Positions 9,801-18,422 of a stretch of DNA of 64,000 nucleotides are shown piece by piece. The notes under the pieces are model-generated. The model was given only the letters and a program-made list of their open reading frames with translations. It ran no database searches and was not told where the DNA came from. Every line of letters starts with the position of its first letter. The first letter of the stretch is position 1. The translations under genes and the position numbers were made by a program. This stretch comes from Bacteroidaceae bacterium HV4-6-C5C (lineage in GTDB: Bacteria > Bacteroidota > Bacteroidia > Bacteroidales > Bacteroidaceae). Location: positions 29,944-93,943 of the forward strand of contig VOIU01000014.1 of NCBI GenBank assembly GCA_007896885.1, given 5' to 3'.

Positions 9801-9824
9801 TTTGGCGTTAATATTACATTCTAA
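6771..9824 (+). CDS. SusC/RagA TonB-dependent transporter, silent copy without 5' end
   Basis: An open frame of 1017 codons covers the CarboxypepD_reg-like domain (from about residue 1, DTAGEPIIGAS), the plug (VLKGAAAAALYGSRAADG) and a full barrel ending GVNITF. The frame starts at a GTG (6771) that is really an internal Val codon matching V49 of the other SusC. There is no ATG, signal peptide or promoter upstream. After inversion through the 45-bp part of the repeat it would gain the first 48 residues of the active copy and become a 1065-residue, exported SusC. No internal stop or frameshift is seen, so the gene is kept intact despite being unexpressed in this orientation. The barrel sequence differs widely from the other SusC, so a different ligand is likely. 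Confidence 0.9.
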   Translation: MDTAGEPIIGASVSIRGTNSGAITNLDGAFSLSASIGSILVVSYIGYQTTEIRVGPTNSYTVTLKDDSKALEEVVVTAMGIKKEKKALGYSVSDINSKELLKNKQTNVINSLAGKIPGVNITQSGGAAGAGSSITIRGGNSASESRDNQPLFVVDGIIYDNSTVNSGNSLTDGITKSATTFSNRVMDINPEDIESMSVLKGAAAAALYGSRAADGVVIITTKKGGEGVVRVNVSSKYTYGWAKGLPEIQGMYGRGYYNEKGVLSDFTTESWGNPIEGNVYDNISDFFQGSNIFDNSVSITGGSKSNSFYLSASNYDQTGIVPGTSFNKNTFRFNGEQKYGILTASANVSYSQARTDKAFTAGGLYTAGGSGAMSSLYGWSRSDDITHWLNDDDTRYRIFQGLQEPQADTENPYWVINRNQLQDATDRFTGALNLNVKLTDWWNLTGRAGIDQYTTSSYTYKSPGGAVIERYQKGYLAKSSTQYQYLTGNFMSNMEKKVGDFNLGLLAGATVEDTKRINQQHWGYNPYTNSVVSFAVIENSDKFFTESNTRKRMVGLYGEFRAAYKSIAYLTITGRNDWSSTLPIKNRSYFYPSVSGSFAFTELLPANNILTFGKIRASWAQVGKDADPYMLSTLMRPVASIYQDSGKFRSVGLQWTAGNPDLKPEIQTSYELGTELRFFNGRLGLDYTYYYSKTKDQICAPRLGQSTGYIFLNLNGGSVTNEGMELSITGKPIVTKDFQWEATLNLSGNRGKLGKFIDGVDIFYVTDAQQGGAKAGSIPNGGYFLGLTGNKYVEATGTDGYEYNATTGLIKDTQVQTNIVGNREPKMIGGLNNSFTYKNWNLSFLLDLRLGGDIYNGTEYMLTTKGMSMRTLDRDKVEFVAYSKNTSGVYEAKTYTYEKGKTYTINNAQKSGEYMIQQYWDQYANNAYNFITKTNWIRLRNLSLSYDFKDLLKKQNVIKGLTVNVTGNNLLLITNYKGMDPETASAGSGTGGSGSVGIDYCGVPAQASMSFGVNITF

Positions 9825-9845
9825 CGGATTAAAATAATAGAAGTT

Positions 9846-11858
9846 ATGAAGAAATTTATATGTTTACTGATAGGGTTCGCTTTTACTTGGACGATGTCTT
9901 CGTGTAGCGATTATTTGAATATAAATACGGATCCCGATAATCCGACTGTGTCAAATGCCAGTAACGATGTTCGTTTGCCATGGATACAATATTACTATGG
10001 CTATGCTGCCGGTACTGCATCTATGCGTACAAATACAATATTAGGGCTTCTTACGCAAACTTATGCGGCAACAGGAGCGAATTCACTATTAGCGGCTTGG
10101 AATCCTTCACAAAGCAGCTGTACGACTGTGTATCAGAATATTTATGTTGGAGCGGCAGTAAATATTGATCCTATGATTCAGAATGCACTTACAAATGGAG
10201 AATACCATTATGTAGGTGCTGGATATGCATTAAAAGCAATGGGATTTATGCTTATGCTTGATCTTCATGGTGAACTTCCCGTTCAGGAAATGGGTATATT
10301 AAAGACTAACCCAGCTTATGATGATGGAAAAAAAATGTATGAGTTTGTGATGGGCTATTTGGATGAGGCAATTAAATATTTTAAGATGGAGCAAAAAGTT
10401 GGATCTATGGCTTTATCCAAAGGGGATATTTGGAATGGTGGAAGCATTGATAGATGGTTAAAACTTTGTCATGGTTTGAAAGCACGTTACATGCTTCGTC
10501 TTTCTAAGAAGGCAGAAGGTACGGATTTGTATAGTTTCAATATGGATGGAATATTGTCTGAAATAGAGCAAGGTCCTCAATCTAATGACGAAAATATAAT
10601 AGTAAATCATGTAAATAAAGCCGGAGATCAAACAAACTTTACGGTGACTGATCCGTATAGCTCTTCTTATTTATGGGATTGTACTGCTTATGGAGCTACT
10701 CAGCGCGCTACACGTTATTATGCAGATTTGTTAACGAATAGTTTTATTGGTGGCTCGCGGGTGATTGATCCAAGAATGAGTAAACTATTACCAGCAATGA
10801 TGACTAATATAACTTTAGATAGCAATGGTAATATTAAAAGTTATGTTTGGAAAAGAGATATTGGTGTGGATATGATGAATGATGCTATCAGGCAGAATGG
10901 GGGACCATTGACTTCTGTTTTTGTTGTAGGGACAGAGTCCTCTTATAGTACTATAGATGGAGGATTACCTTTAGTTTACTCTATTTCGGATGAGTCTACG
11001 AGGCAAGCTTTTACAAATGCCGCGGGTTCTATCCATAAGATAAAAGTCGATGGTACTAAGGTTACGGTGTATTATCAGAAAGGAGCTGCTTATGTGAATT
11101 CTACTAACTATTTAAGAGCTGGTGATACTATATATGTAAATATGAGGGCTAATCATCTGGATACAGGAGGTCGTTCTGTTACTGATCAGTGTTACTATCC
11201 AACAACCTCTGCTCCATACATTGCGGGCACGGGTACATTTTATGCCCGACCAAATTCGGATACTTATATATTAACATATAGCGAAATGTGTTTTATAAAA
11301 GCTGAGATATTATTCCGAAAGAAAAAAAATGGCGAAGCATTAGCTGCTTATAAAGATGGTATTAAGGCTAATTTTGATCAAATGCAAGCTAAATTAAGGA
11401 AATGGAAATCGGCGGGCTCTGTAAATCCTGATGAAATGCCTATGGATGATGCAGATATAGCTACTTATATGTCTAGTCAAGCTGTTATACAAGACCCGGC
11501 TAAATTAACAATGGCTGATATAATGCGACAGAAAATGATAGCTATGGGAATAAACTCTGAAAATTGGGTGGATGCGCGCCGATTTAACTATAGTTCTGGT
11601 AATATAAAAGATTTCGGAGTGGTATATACAGACTATAAAAGACCCAAAGAATTTACTGCCACTAATAAGATTGTTGGCACATCACCTACAGATCTTACTT
11701 ATTGGTTTAGGCGTTTTAGTCAAAGTACTCATGAAAGTAATTATAATTCGTCTCAATTAATGGCTTCTAACAAATTAGCAATGAAAGATCCTATTTGGTC
11801 TTGCCCTGTTTGGTGGGATTGTGCTACTGATGATGAGTATTATGGTTATATAAAATAA
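9846..11858 (+). CDS. SusD/RagB-like lipoprotein paired with the silent susC
   Basis: This 670-residue protein starts MKKFICLLIG and has a lipobox ending MSSC, lipidated Cys at residue 20, followed by SDYLNINTDPDNP, the usual SusD N-terminus. It is somewhat longer than most SusD proteins (500-600 residues). The start is 21 bp after the susC stop, so the two form an operon whose transcription depends on the susC promoter. It has its own lipoprotein signal, so only transcription, not export, would need the inversion. A strong terminator follows at 11876. Confidence 0.92.
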   Translation: MKKFICLLIGFAFTWTMSSCSDYLNINTDPDNPTVSNASNDVRLPWIQYYYGYAAGTASMRTNTILGLLTQTYAATGANSLLAAWNPSQSSCTTVYQNIYVGAAVNIDPMIQNALTNGEYHYVGAGYALKAMGFMLMLDLHGELPVQEMGILKTNPAYDDGKKMYEFVMGYLDEAIKYFKMEQKVGSMALSKGDIWNGGSIDRWLKLCHGLKARYMLRLSKKAEGTDLYSFNMDGILSEIEQGPQSNDENIIVNHVNKAGDQTNFTVTDPYSSSYLWDCTAYGATQRATRYYADLLTNSFIGGSRVIDPRMSKLLPAMMTNITLDSNGNIKSYVWKRDIGVDMMNDAIRQNGGPLTSVFVVGTESSYSTIDGGLPLVYSISDESTRQAFTNAAGSIHKIKVDGTKVTVYYQKGAAYVNSTNYLRAGDTIYVNMRANHLDTGGRSVTDQCYYPTTSAPYIAGTGTFYARPNSDTYILTYSEMCFIKAEILFRKKKNGEALAAYKDGIKANFDQMQAKLRKWKSAGSVNPDEMPMDDADIATYMSSQAVIQDPAKLTMADIMRQKMIAMGINSENWVDARRFNYSSGNIKDFGVVYTDYKRPKEFTATNKIVGTSPTDLTYWFRRFSQSTHESNYNSSQLMASNKLAMKDPIWSCPVWWDCATDDEYYGYIK

Positions 11859-11875
11859 TAACATTTTAGTATATA

Positions 11876-11924
11876 AATAGAAAGAGCTGAATAGAAGAAC
11901 TTATTTAGCTCTTTCTATTTTTTT
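11876..11924 (+). terminator. Rho-independent terminator of the silent susC/susD operon
   Basis: Arms at 11876-11893 and 11902-11919 pair over 18 bp with one G-T pair, an 8-nt loop lies between them, and a run of seven T follows. It starts 18 bp after the susD stop codon. Confidence 0.85.
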
Positions 11925-12031
11925 GAGGTTAAAGTGTGTAAATAGAATTATTTAGTCCTATAAACCATCGAATTGTTTACTTAAAGAGTTAATTATCTTA
12001 TAAAATATTTCTTTACTAGCACATCATTAAT

Positions 12032-12163
12032 TATCTTTGCAAACTAATTAAATAAAAATTTCATTTACGTTTCATGTAAATTTAATAAGATATTGGAGGC
12101 TTTTAAGGTCTTCATTCATAGATGATGATTGAGACAGCTGGTTCGAGAGAATCGGCTGTTTTT
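12032..12163 (+). ncRNA. Candidate small RNA or leader, about 120 nt
   Basis: TATCTTTG at 12032-12039 fits the Bacteroides -7 consensus. About 100 bp downstream, arms at 12134-12140 and 12153-12159 form a 7-bp stem with one G-T pair followed by TTTTT. A complete promoter for the next gene lies after this terminator, so any transcript from 12032 would end before it. No known riboswitch or RNA family was recognised. The -33 box is absent, so this is only a candidate. Confidence 0.3.
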
Positions 12164-12173
12164 ATTCATTCCG

Positions 12174-12205
12174 TTTGCATATCAATCAGGCTAATATTAC
12201 TTTTG
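12174..12205 (+). promoter_or_regulatory. Complete Bacteroides promoter (TTTG, 20 bp, TACTTTTG)
   Basis: TTTG at 12174-12177 and TACTTTTG at 12198-12205 are separated by 20 bp, the preferred spacing for the primary Bacteroides sigma factor. Transcription would begin near 12212, giving a leader of about 45 nt to the ATG at 12258. It is the best-formed promoter in the window. Confidence 0.8.
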
Positions 12206-12257
12206 CATAAACTCAGGGATAAAAGGGTTATTGTCTTGATATAAATAATTGATCAAT

Positions 12258-13067
12258 ATGGTGGAAAGTAAGAAATTTATTTCTCCGGGGGCATGGTTCT
12301 CTATGTTATACCCGATAAGTTGGAGTGAGTTTGAGGGTGGTGAAGACTCATTCCTTTTCTATAATCCGGATGAATGGACGGGTAACTTTCGCATTTCCGC
12401 ATATAGAGGGCAAAATAATAATTATGGTGCCGAGTCTGTCAAGCAAGAGTTGAAAGATAATTCCTCTGCGGTTACTGCTAAAGTCGGAACATTGAGTTGT
12501 GCATACAGTAAGGAATCTTTTATGGAAGGCGAGTTGGAGTATACTTCTCATATATGGATTACGGGGATAGCTGACGTGGCTTTTGAGTGCTCTTTCACTG
12601 TTCCTGAAGGCTCTAGCGTAATAGAAGCTGAAAATATTATTGCTTCTTTACAGGTCCGAAAAGCTGACGTGAAATATCCCGCAGAAATTATACCTGTTCG
12701 TCTGTTGGAGATTTATCAAATCAATGAGGCTTTCGAATGGGTATCTTCTGCCGTAAAAGATTCTTTAAAGAAAGATTTTCAAGGTGGGGAAGGGGATATC
12801 GAAAATATGCAGAAGATTATAGATAATGGAGCTTTCTCGACAAAGAAGAAAGATGTTTGGATATCAATTGGGATAGTCTTATGTGTTATTCTTGCTAATG
12901 AATTTGAAGGTATGGAATGGAGGACTTTGGTAGATGGCAACAGAGAAGCTCCCGTTTTATTTAATAGGACGACTGGAGATTGGATTGATCCGATGAAACT
13001 GGCTTGGAGTAAAGCTAAAGTTGGTGAGGAAGTTCATTTAGCTGAAACTTATGCAGCATTGGTATAA
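12258..13067 (+). CDS. DUF3805/DUF3806-like protein of unknown function
   Basis: The protein of about 269 residues has no signal peptide or membrane segment and should be cytoplasmic. The start chosen is the ATG at 12258 (MVESKKFISPG), because the frame upstream opens only with a TTG at 12249. The first half (ISPGAWFSMLYPISWSEFEG) resembles a stress- or lipoprotein-type beta domain. The second half (VLANEFEGMEWRTLVDGNREAPVLFN) resembles the domain usually found with it in Bacteroides. The DUF names are from memory and unchecked. It is followed at 31 bp by the ABC-F gene and is probably co-transcribed with it from the promoter at 12174. Confidence 0.75.
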   Translation: MVESKKFISPGAWFSMLYPISWSEFEGGEDSFLFYNPDEWTGNFRISAYRGQNNNYGAESVKQELKDNSSAVTAKVGTLSCAYSKESFMEGELEYTSHIWITGIADVAFECSFTVPEGSSVIEAENIIASLQVRKADVKYPAEIIPVRLLEIYQINEAFEWVSSAVKDSLKKDFQGGEGDIENMQKIIDNGAFSTKKKDVWISIGIVLCVILANEFEGMEWRTLVDGNREAPVLFNRTTGDWIDPMKLAWSKAKVGEEVHLAETYAALV

Positions 13068-13098
13068 GTTTATTTTCTAAACACGAATAAAAAATAGA

Positions 13099-14976
13099 GT
13101 GGGTTTAATTAGTTGTTTACAAATAGAAAACATAACAAAGTCTTTTGGAGACTTGATTTTGTTTCAAGATATGTCTTTTGGTATTTCCGAAGGACAACGT
13201 ATAGGTTTAATTGCTAAAAATGGTACGGGAAAAAGTACCTTATTGAATATTTTAGCTGGCAAGGAAGGATATGATAATGGGACGATTTCTTTTCGCAGAG
13301 ATCTTCGCGTTGGGTATCTAGAGCAGAATCCAGAATATCCTCAGGAACTGACTGTCTTGGAAGCTTGTTTTCATCATGGCAATCAAATTGTTGAACTGAT
13401 TAAAGAATACGAAAGGTGCATAGAAACTGATGGCAATCCTGGTCTAGCTGAGATATTAGTTCGTATGGATCATGAAAAAGCATGGGAATATGAGCAGAAG
13501 GCCAAGCAGATTCTATCTCAATTGAAAATACGCGATTTTGACCAGAAGATAAAACATCTTTCGGGAGGGCAACTAAAACGTGTGGCTTTGGCTAACACCT
13601 TGATAACCGAGCCTGATTTACTGATATTGGACGAGCCTACAAACCACTTGGACTTGGATATGACGGAGTGGCTTGAGGAATATTTGCGACGTACCAATTT
13701 AACTTTGTTGATGGTGACGCATGACCGTTATTTTCTAGATCGTGTATGTTCCGAAATCATGGAGATTGATAATCATCAGCTCTATCAGTATAACGGTAAT
13801 TATAGCTATTATCTTGAGAAACGGCAGGAGCGAATGGATGCTACTAATTCCGAAATAGCCCGCGCTAATAATTTATATCGTACGGAATTGGAATGGATGA
13901 GGCGAATGCCTCAGGCTCGTGGGCATAAGGCTCGTTACCGCGAAGAGGCTTTTTACGATTTGGAAAAAGTAGCAAAACAAAGGTTTAACGATACCAATGT
14001 CAAACTCGACATGAAGGCCTCTTATATTGGTAATAAGATATTTGAAGCTGATCATCTTTATAAATCGTTTGATTCATTAAAAATACTGGAGGATTTTTCT
14101 TATGTTTTTTCCCGTTATGAAAAGATGGGGATTATAGGGAATAATGGGACAGGTAAGTCGACTTTCATTAAAATGTTAATGGGAGAGGTTAAGCCGGATT
14201 CTGGAACTATTGATATTGGAGAGACAGTCCGATTCGGCTATTATTCACAGGATGGTTTGCTATTTGATGATCAGATGATGGTTATTGATGTGGTGCAGAA
14301 TATTGCTGAAGTCATTGAACTTGGCAATGGTAAGCGACTTACTGCTTCTCAGTTCCTACAACATTTCTTGTTTACTCCTGAAACGCAATACAGTTATGTT
14401 TATAAGCTAAGTGGTGGAGAGCGCCGTAGGCTATATCTATGTACCGTTTTGATGAGAAATCCTAATTTCTTGATTTTAGATGAGCCGACAAACGATTTAG
14501 ATATTGTCACTTTAAACGTATTGGAGGAATATCTGCAAAGTTTTAAAGGATGTGTGATTGTTGTGAGTCATGATCGGTATTTCATGGATAAAGTAGTTGA
14601 CCACTTGCTCGTATTCAATGGAGATGCTGATATTCGTGACTTTCCAGGGAACTACACTCAATATAGGGGGTGGAAAGAGCAACATCTTCAGGCTGTGAAG
14701 GAAAAAGAATCGGCTAAACCGTTAGAAGAAAAGACAGCCAGGGTACGTTTAAACGAGAAACGTAAGATGTCATATAAGGAACGCAGGGAGTTTGAGCAAC
14801 TTGAAAATGAAATAGCTTCTTTGGAAAATGAAAAGAAAGGCATTGAAGACGCTTTATGTAGCGGAACATTATCAGTGGATGAGTTGACTGAAAAATCGAA
14901 GCGATTGCCTGTCTTGAATGATTTGATTGATGAGAAGACTTTGCGCTGGTTGGAGCTGAGTGAAATAGAAGGTTAA
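13099..14976 (+). CDS. ABC-F family ATPase (Uup/EttA-like, ribosome-associated)
   Basis: This 625-residue protein has two ABC ATPase domains and no membrane segment, the ABC-F layout. The first domain has Walker A IGLIAKNGTGKST (35-47), signature LSGGQ (154-158) and Walker B LLILDEPTNHLD (174-185). The second has GIIGNNGTGKST, LSGGE and FLILDEPTNDLD. The linker between the domains is helical, and a C-terminal coiled coil (about 550-625) points to the Uup subgroup. ABC-F proteins act on ribosomes or, for Uup, in DNA and ribosome quality control. The start is the GTG at 13099, since a TAA lies in frame at 13078 and no ATG lies between. It is followed by the PHP phosphatase after one base. Confidence 0.92.
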   Translation: MGLISCLQIENITKSFGDLILFQDMSFGISEGQRIGLIAKNGTGKSTLLNILAGKEGYDNGTISFRRDLRVGYLEQNPEYPQELTVLEACFHHGNQIVELIKEYERCIETDGNPGLAEILVRMDHEKAWEYEQKAKQILSQLKIRDFDQKIKHLSGGQLKRVALANTLITEPDLLILDEPTNHLDLDMTEWLEEYLRRTNLTLLMVTHDRYFLDRVCSEIMEIDNHQLYQYNGNYSYYLEKRQERMDATNSEIARANNLYRTELEWMRRMPQARGHKARYREEAFYDLEKVAKQRFNDTNVKLDMKASYIGNKIFEADHLYKSFDSLKILEDFSYVFSRYEKMGIIGNNGTGKSTFIKMLMGEVKPDSGTIDIGETVRFGYYSQDGLLFDDQMMVIDVVQNIAEVIELGNGKRLTASQFLQHFLFTPETQYSYVYKLSGGERRRLYLCTVLMRNPNFLILDEPTNDLDIVTLNVLEEYLQSFKGCVIVVSHDRYFMDKVVDHLLVFNGDADIRDFPGNYTQYRGWKEQHLQAVKEKESAKPLEEKTARVRLNEKRKMSYKERREFEQLENEIASLENEKKGIEDALCSGTLSVDELTEKSKRLPVLNDLIDEKTLRWLELSEIEG

Positions 14977-14977
14977 T

Positions 14978-15844
14978 ATGTGGAAAAAAGCGATGGAAGT
15001 TGGAGTTGCTAATTTGACTAATTATCATAGCCACTGTCTCTATTGTGATGGGAGGGCTAATATGGAAGATTTTGTACGTTTTGCAATCAGTAATCGATTT
15101 ACAGCATATGGCTTTTCGTCTCATGCACCGCTTCCGTTTGCCACTGCATGGACAATGGAGTGGGAGAGTATGGATGATTACTTGGCTGAGTTTAAAAGAT
15201 TAAAAACTAAATATGTCGATAAAATAGAGCTTTATGTTGGTCTGGAGATTGACTACTTAAATGAAGAAAGCAATCCGTCTCTATCTCGATTTACCCAGTT
15301 ACCTTTGGATTATCGTATTGGTTCGGTGCACATGCTTTATAATGATTTCGGTGAAGTAGTTGATATAGATGTTCCGGCAGATAAATTTCGTTCTATTGTT
15401 GATCATCATTTTCATGGTGATTTGGACAGAGTGGTCAAATTATATTATGAACGATCTTTTCGAATGGTTGAGTTGGGAGGATTCGATATTGTAGGGCATG
15501 CTGATAAAATACATTATAATGCAACGTGTTATCGTCCCGGCTTGATGGATGAAAAATGGTATAACGATCTTGTGCTTTCTTACTTTGATGTTATATCGGA
15601 CAAAGGTTATATGATGGAAGTTAATACAAAAGCTTACCTGACTTTAAATGTGTTTTATCCGAATATTCGTTACTTTAAAGTATTGCATGACCGCGGAATA
15701 CGAGTCCAAGTAAATAGTGATGCACATTATCCGGAGCGTATTAATGACGGGCGAAAAGAAGCATTGATCGCTTTGCGGAGAGCCGGATATGATGACGTTA
15801 TGGAAATGCATTCCGGGGCATGGATAGAAGCTCCTATATTATAG
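14978..15844 (+). CDS. PHP-domain histidinol-phosphatase-like phosphatase
   Basis: This 288-residue protein has the PHP metal-binding motifs: NYHSHCLYCDG near the N-terminus, SSHAPLP, GLEIDY, IGSVHML, GHADKI and NSDAHYP. These match the HisJ/HisK type monofunctional histidinol-phosphatases. A second ATG at 14993 (MEVGVANLTNYHSH) is also a reasonable start. It starts one base after the ABC-F stop codon. Its 3' end overlaps the 3' end of the epimerase gene on the other strand by 11 bp. Histidine genes are not nearby, so another phosphate ester is possible as substrate. Confidence 0.85.
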   Translation: MWKKAMEVGVANLTNYHSHCLYCDGRANMEDFVRFAISNRFTAYGFSSHAPLPFATAWTMEWESMDDYLAEFKRLKTKYVDKIELYVGLEIDYLNEESNPSLSRFTQLPLDYRIGSVHMLYNDFGEVVDIDVPADKFRSIVDHHFHGDLDRVVKLYYERSFRMVELGGFDIVGHADKIHYNATCYRPGLMDEKWYNDLVLSYFDVISDKGYMMEVNTKAYLTLNVFYPNIRYFKVLHDRGIRVQVNSDAHYPERINDGRKEALIALRRAGYDDVMEMHSGAWIEAPIL

Positions 15845-16862
15845 ATACGTTTGTCTTATAGTAATATCTCATATACCATTCATAAAATTCTTGAATTCCT
15901 ACTTGTATAGGTACCGATGGAGTATATCCAAAATCTTGTTTTAAATGAGTAGTGTCTGCATACGTACAATAAACATCTCCCGGTTGCATTTCTTTCATCT
16001 CTTTTATAGCAGTTTTTCCGGTTACTTTTTCTATTACTGATATAAAATCCATTAGGTTGACCGGAGTGGAATTTCCTATATTATATATACGGTAGGGAAT
16101 TTCCTCTATAGAGGGACGTGCTACCATCTGCATTACTCCTTTTACAATATCATCAATGTACGTAAAATCTCTGCTAAGTTCTCCATGATTAAAGACTTTT
16201 ATAGGAGTTCCTTCTAAAATTGATTTTAAAAATAGAAAAGGAGCCATATCCGGTCTTCCCCAAGGACCATAGACAGTAAAAAAGCGTAAGCCTGTCGTGG
16301 GCACACCGTATAACTTACTATACGAATAAGCCATTAACTCATCAGTCTTCTTGGTAGCGGCATATATACTGATTGGCGTATCTGTAAAGTCTGTCTCCAT
16401 ATATGGAATATGGCTATTCATCCCGTATACACTACTTGAGCTGGCATATAGCAAATGTTTTATTCCATTATATCTGCAATTCTCTAATATATTCAAGAAA
16501 CCTAATATATTAGACTTAACGTATGCATAAGGATTCTCCAAAGAGTATCTAACACCTGCTTGAGCAGCAAGATTGATGACTATATCGAATTTCTCATTCT
16601 GAAAAAGTTCTTTGATGTCTGTTTTGTCTGTTAAATCCAGTCTAATAAACCTATATTTCGGATAGAGCTGACTTGTCATGAATTGATTCTTTTTAATCTC
16701 ACCATGATTGATACCCGATTCTTCGAGTCGGGCATATTTTAGGTGTTTGTCATAATATGAATTGATTGAATCCAAACCAACAACTTCATATGCTTCTTTA
16801 AGCAGAGCTTTCACCATATATGATCCGATAAAGCCAGCGGCTCCGGTAACTAGAACTTTCAT
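15834..16862 (-). CDS. UDP-glucuronate 4-epimerase-like NAD-dependent epimerase
   Basis: This 342-residue extended short-chain dehydrogenase has the NAD-binding TGAAGFIGS motif at residues about 6-14. The catalytic Tyr/Lys pair lies in SIYAATKKTDELMAYSYSKL, and the segment GLRFFTVYGPWGRPDMA is characteristic of UDP-glucuronate 4-epimerases (LpsL/CapI group). It would convert UDP-GlcA to UDP-GalA in the cytoplasm. It is last in a minus-strand operon with GT2, LAB_N and GT39 genes, starting 15 bp after the GT39 stop. That context suggests it supplies the sugar nucleotide for a lipid-linked uronic acid. UDP-GlcNAc 4-epimerase activity is a less likely alternative. Confidence 0.88.
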   Translation of the reverse strand: MKVLVTGAAGFIGSYMVKALLKEAYEVVGLDSINSYYDKHLKYARLEESGINHGEIKKNQFMTSQLYPKYRFIRLDLTDKTDIKELFQNEKFDIVINLAAQAGVRYSLENPYAYVKSNILGFLNILENCRYNGIKHLLYASSSSVYGMNSHIPYMETDFTDTPISIYAATKKTDELMAYSYSKLYGVPTTGLRFFTVYGPWGRPDMAPFLFLKSILEGTPIKVFNHGELSRDFTYIDDIVKGVMQMVARPSIEEIPYRIYNIGNSTPVNLMDFISVIEKVTGKTAIKEMKEMQPGDVYCTYADTTHLKQDFGYTPSVPIQVGIQEFYEWYMRYYYKTNVSII

Positions 16863-16877
16863 ATTTAGCTTTTTTAT

Positions 16878-18422
16878 TTATATCTTAATAATACTATAAT
16901 TTCCTACAGTATAAATTCTGTTTTTTATAATTTCGTTATTCAACAATTTTATGCTTTTGGTAGGTATCATCAGAATTGTATTTTGTATTTTTTTCGAATT
17001 TATATCATCCAAAGTAGTGACATGTACGTTCCGTTGTAGATATACATCCATATTCTCGGGTCTCGAAATATCGTATACAGCATAATTTGAAAGATGTTGT
17101 TCATTACCAATTTCTATTGCTTTTCGGCACAACTCTCCATAACCTAGTTTCGAATTGATCTTTGGCATGGCCCAGCTACCTATAAATATTGCACAAAATA
17201 ATCCGAAGACAATTTCCCGAATTGCTTTCAAGAATAATTTTTTATAATAGAGCGTATATAATGAAAATACTCCTGATACACTCAATACGCATGCAGCTAT
17301 GTAAAATAATAGATTTCCCATATAATGAGTGTCTGTTTGATGTGCTAAGTAGAAAAGCGTAGGAGTAGTTAGAATAAATACATATGATGGTATTGCAACG
17401 GATATTGCTAGCCAATGATTCCATTTGATCTCGGATAAAGAAATTGTGAGATATACGGCAAAAGGGAAGATTGGTAATAGATACACGTCTATCTTAGAAC
17501 TGATAAGTGATAGAATGATGAGTGTAGTTGCTATAATGGTTAGGAAAAAACGCTGAAGCTCCAATCCTATCTTCTTCCTGTATATAGCTGTTATAATTGA
17601 CCCAATAATAAGTATTGACCATGGCAGCATGGAATACCAAACTGAAATCAGGTAATAATATGGAGGCTGTTTATGATGGAAAGAATTCACAGCTCGATCT
17701 ACAGTCTGATGGAAAAGAAGATTATTGAGATAAGATGCTCCTCCTTCGACGTAGACGCAGATAAACCAAATGGTGCATCCAACTAAAAGAATTCCCCAAG
17801 TCTTTATTCCCCAATATTTACTTATAGAACGCCAACGTTTTGTGAATACTAAGAAGGTAGTAATGCTAAATAAGGGTATGAGTAATCCTATTGGACCTTT
17901 GCTGAATATTGCGAGAAAAATGTAGATAGGAAATAAATAGGAGTGTTTTTTGCTATTGCTTCTTACCGTTAACATTTCATAAAAGGAACGGAGCGCCAAG
18001 GTGATAAACATACACATAAGCATATCCATTCGCAGAATGACAGTCATGCCAAGAAATAATCCACAACTTAGTAGCATTAAGCCTCCGGTTAAACGTATCT
18101 CTTCATTTGTATACTTTATCCATTTGTCCATCGTATGTACTATTATCAGTGCTGGAATTAGTGACATCATTGATAAGAGAAGCATATAATGTTTTCCTAA
18201 TAAATATTTGGCAAACATTATAAACCAGAAATATAAGGGAGGTTTGTCAGCATATATTATTCCATGATTAGTGAACGTGAAAAATGTGCCATTCCTAAGA
18301 GCTTCATCTGCAATGCTTAAATAGCGCAATTCGTTATCTGGAGTATAATCTCTAAAAAACATAAGAGGCAATAAAGCTAAGCATATGCCAATGTATGGTA
18401 GCTTATTTTTTATCAATTGCAT
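16878..18422 (-). CDS. ArnT/RgtA-like GT39 glycosyltransferase, integral membrane
   Basis: This 514-residue protein has about twelve predicted membrane helices. The N-terminal periplasmic loop carries DNELRYLSIADE, the acidic catalytic motif of ArnT/PMT (GT39/GT83) enzymes, and ADKPPLYFWF, which also marks this family. Such enzymes take a sugar from a polyprenyl phosphate carrier and place it on lipid A, LPS core or protein at the periplasmic face. The gene overlaps the LAB_N gene upstream by 20 bp, implying translational coupling. With a UDP-glucuronate epimerase in the operon, a uronic acid donor as in rhizobial RgtA-D is a plausible reading, but the acceptor is unknown. Confidence 0.88.
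   Translation of the reverse strand: MQLIKNKLPYIGICLALLPLMFFRDYTPDNELRYLSIADEALRNGTFFTFTNHGIIYADKPPLYFWFIMFAKYLLGKHYMLLLSMMSLIPALIIVHTMDKWIKYTNEEIRLTGGLMLLSCGLFLGMTVILRMDMLMCMFITLALRSFYEMLTVRSNSKKHSYLFPIYIFLAIFSKGPIGLLIPLFSITTFLVFTKRWRSISKYWGIKTWGILLVGCTIWFICVYVEGGASYLNNLLFHQTVDRAVNSFHHKQPPYYYLISVWYSMLPWSILIIGSIITAIYRKKIGLELQRFFLTIIATTLIILSLISSKIDVYLLPIFPFAVYLTISLSEIKWNHWLAISVAIPSYVFILTTPTLFYLAHQTDTHYMGNLLFYIAACVLSVSGVFSLYTLYYKKLFLKAIREIVFGLFCAIFIGSWAMPKINSKLGYGELCRKAIEIGNEQHLSNYAVYDISRPENMDVYLQRNVHVTTLDDINSKKIQNTILMIPTKSIKLLNNEIIKNRIYTVGNYSIIKI

Larger units (their letters stand above)
11925..12257. other. Intergenic region with a possible small RNA and a promoter
   Basis: No protein gene is seen. 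A -7 element, a hairpin with T run and a second complete promoter lie here and are listed separately. Confidence 0.5.
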
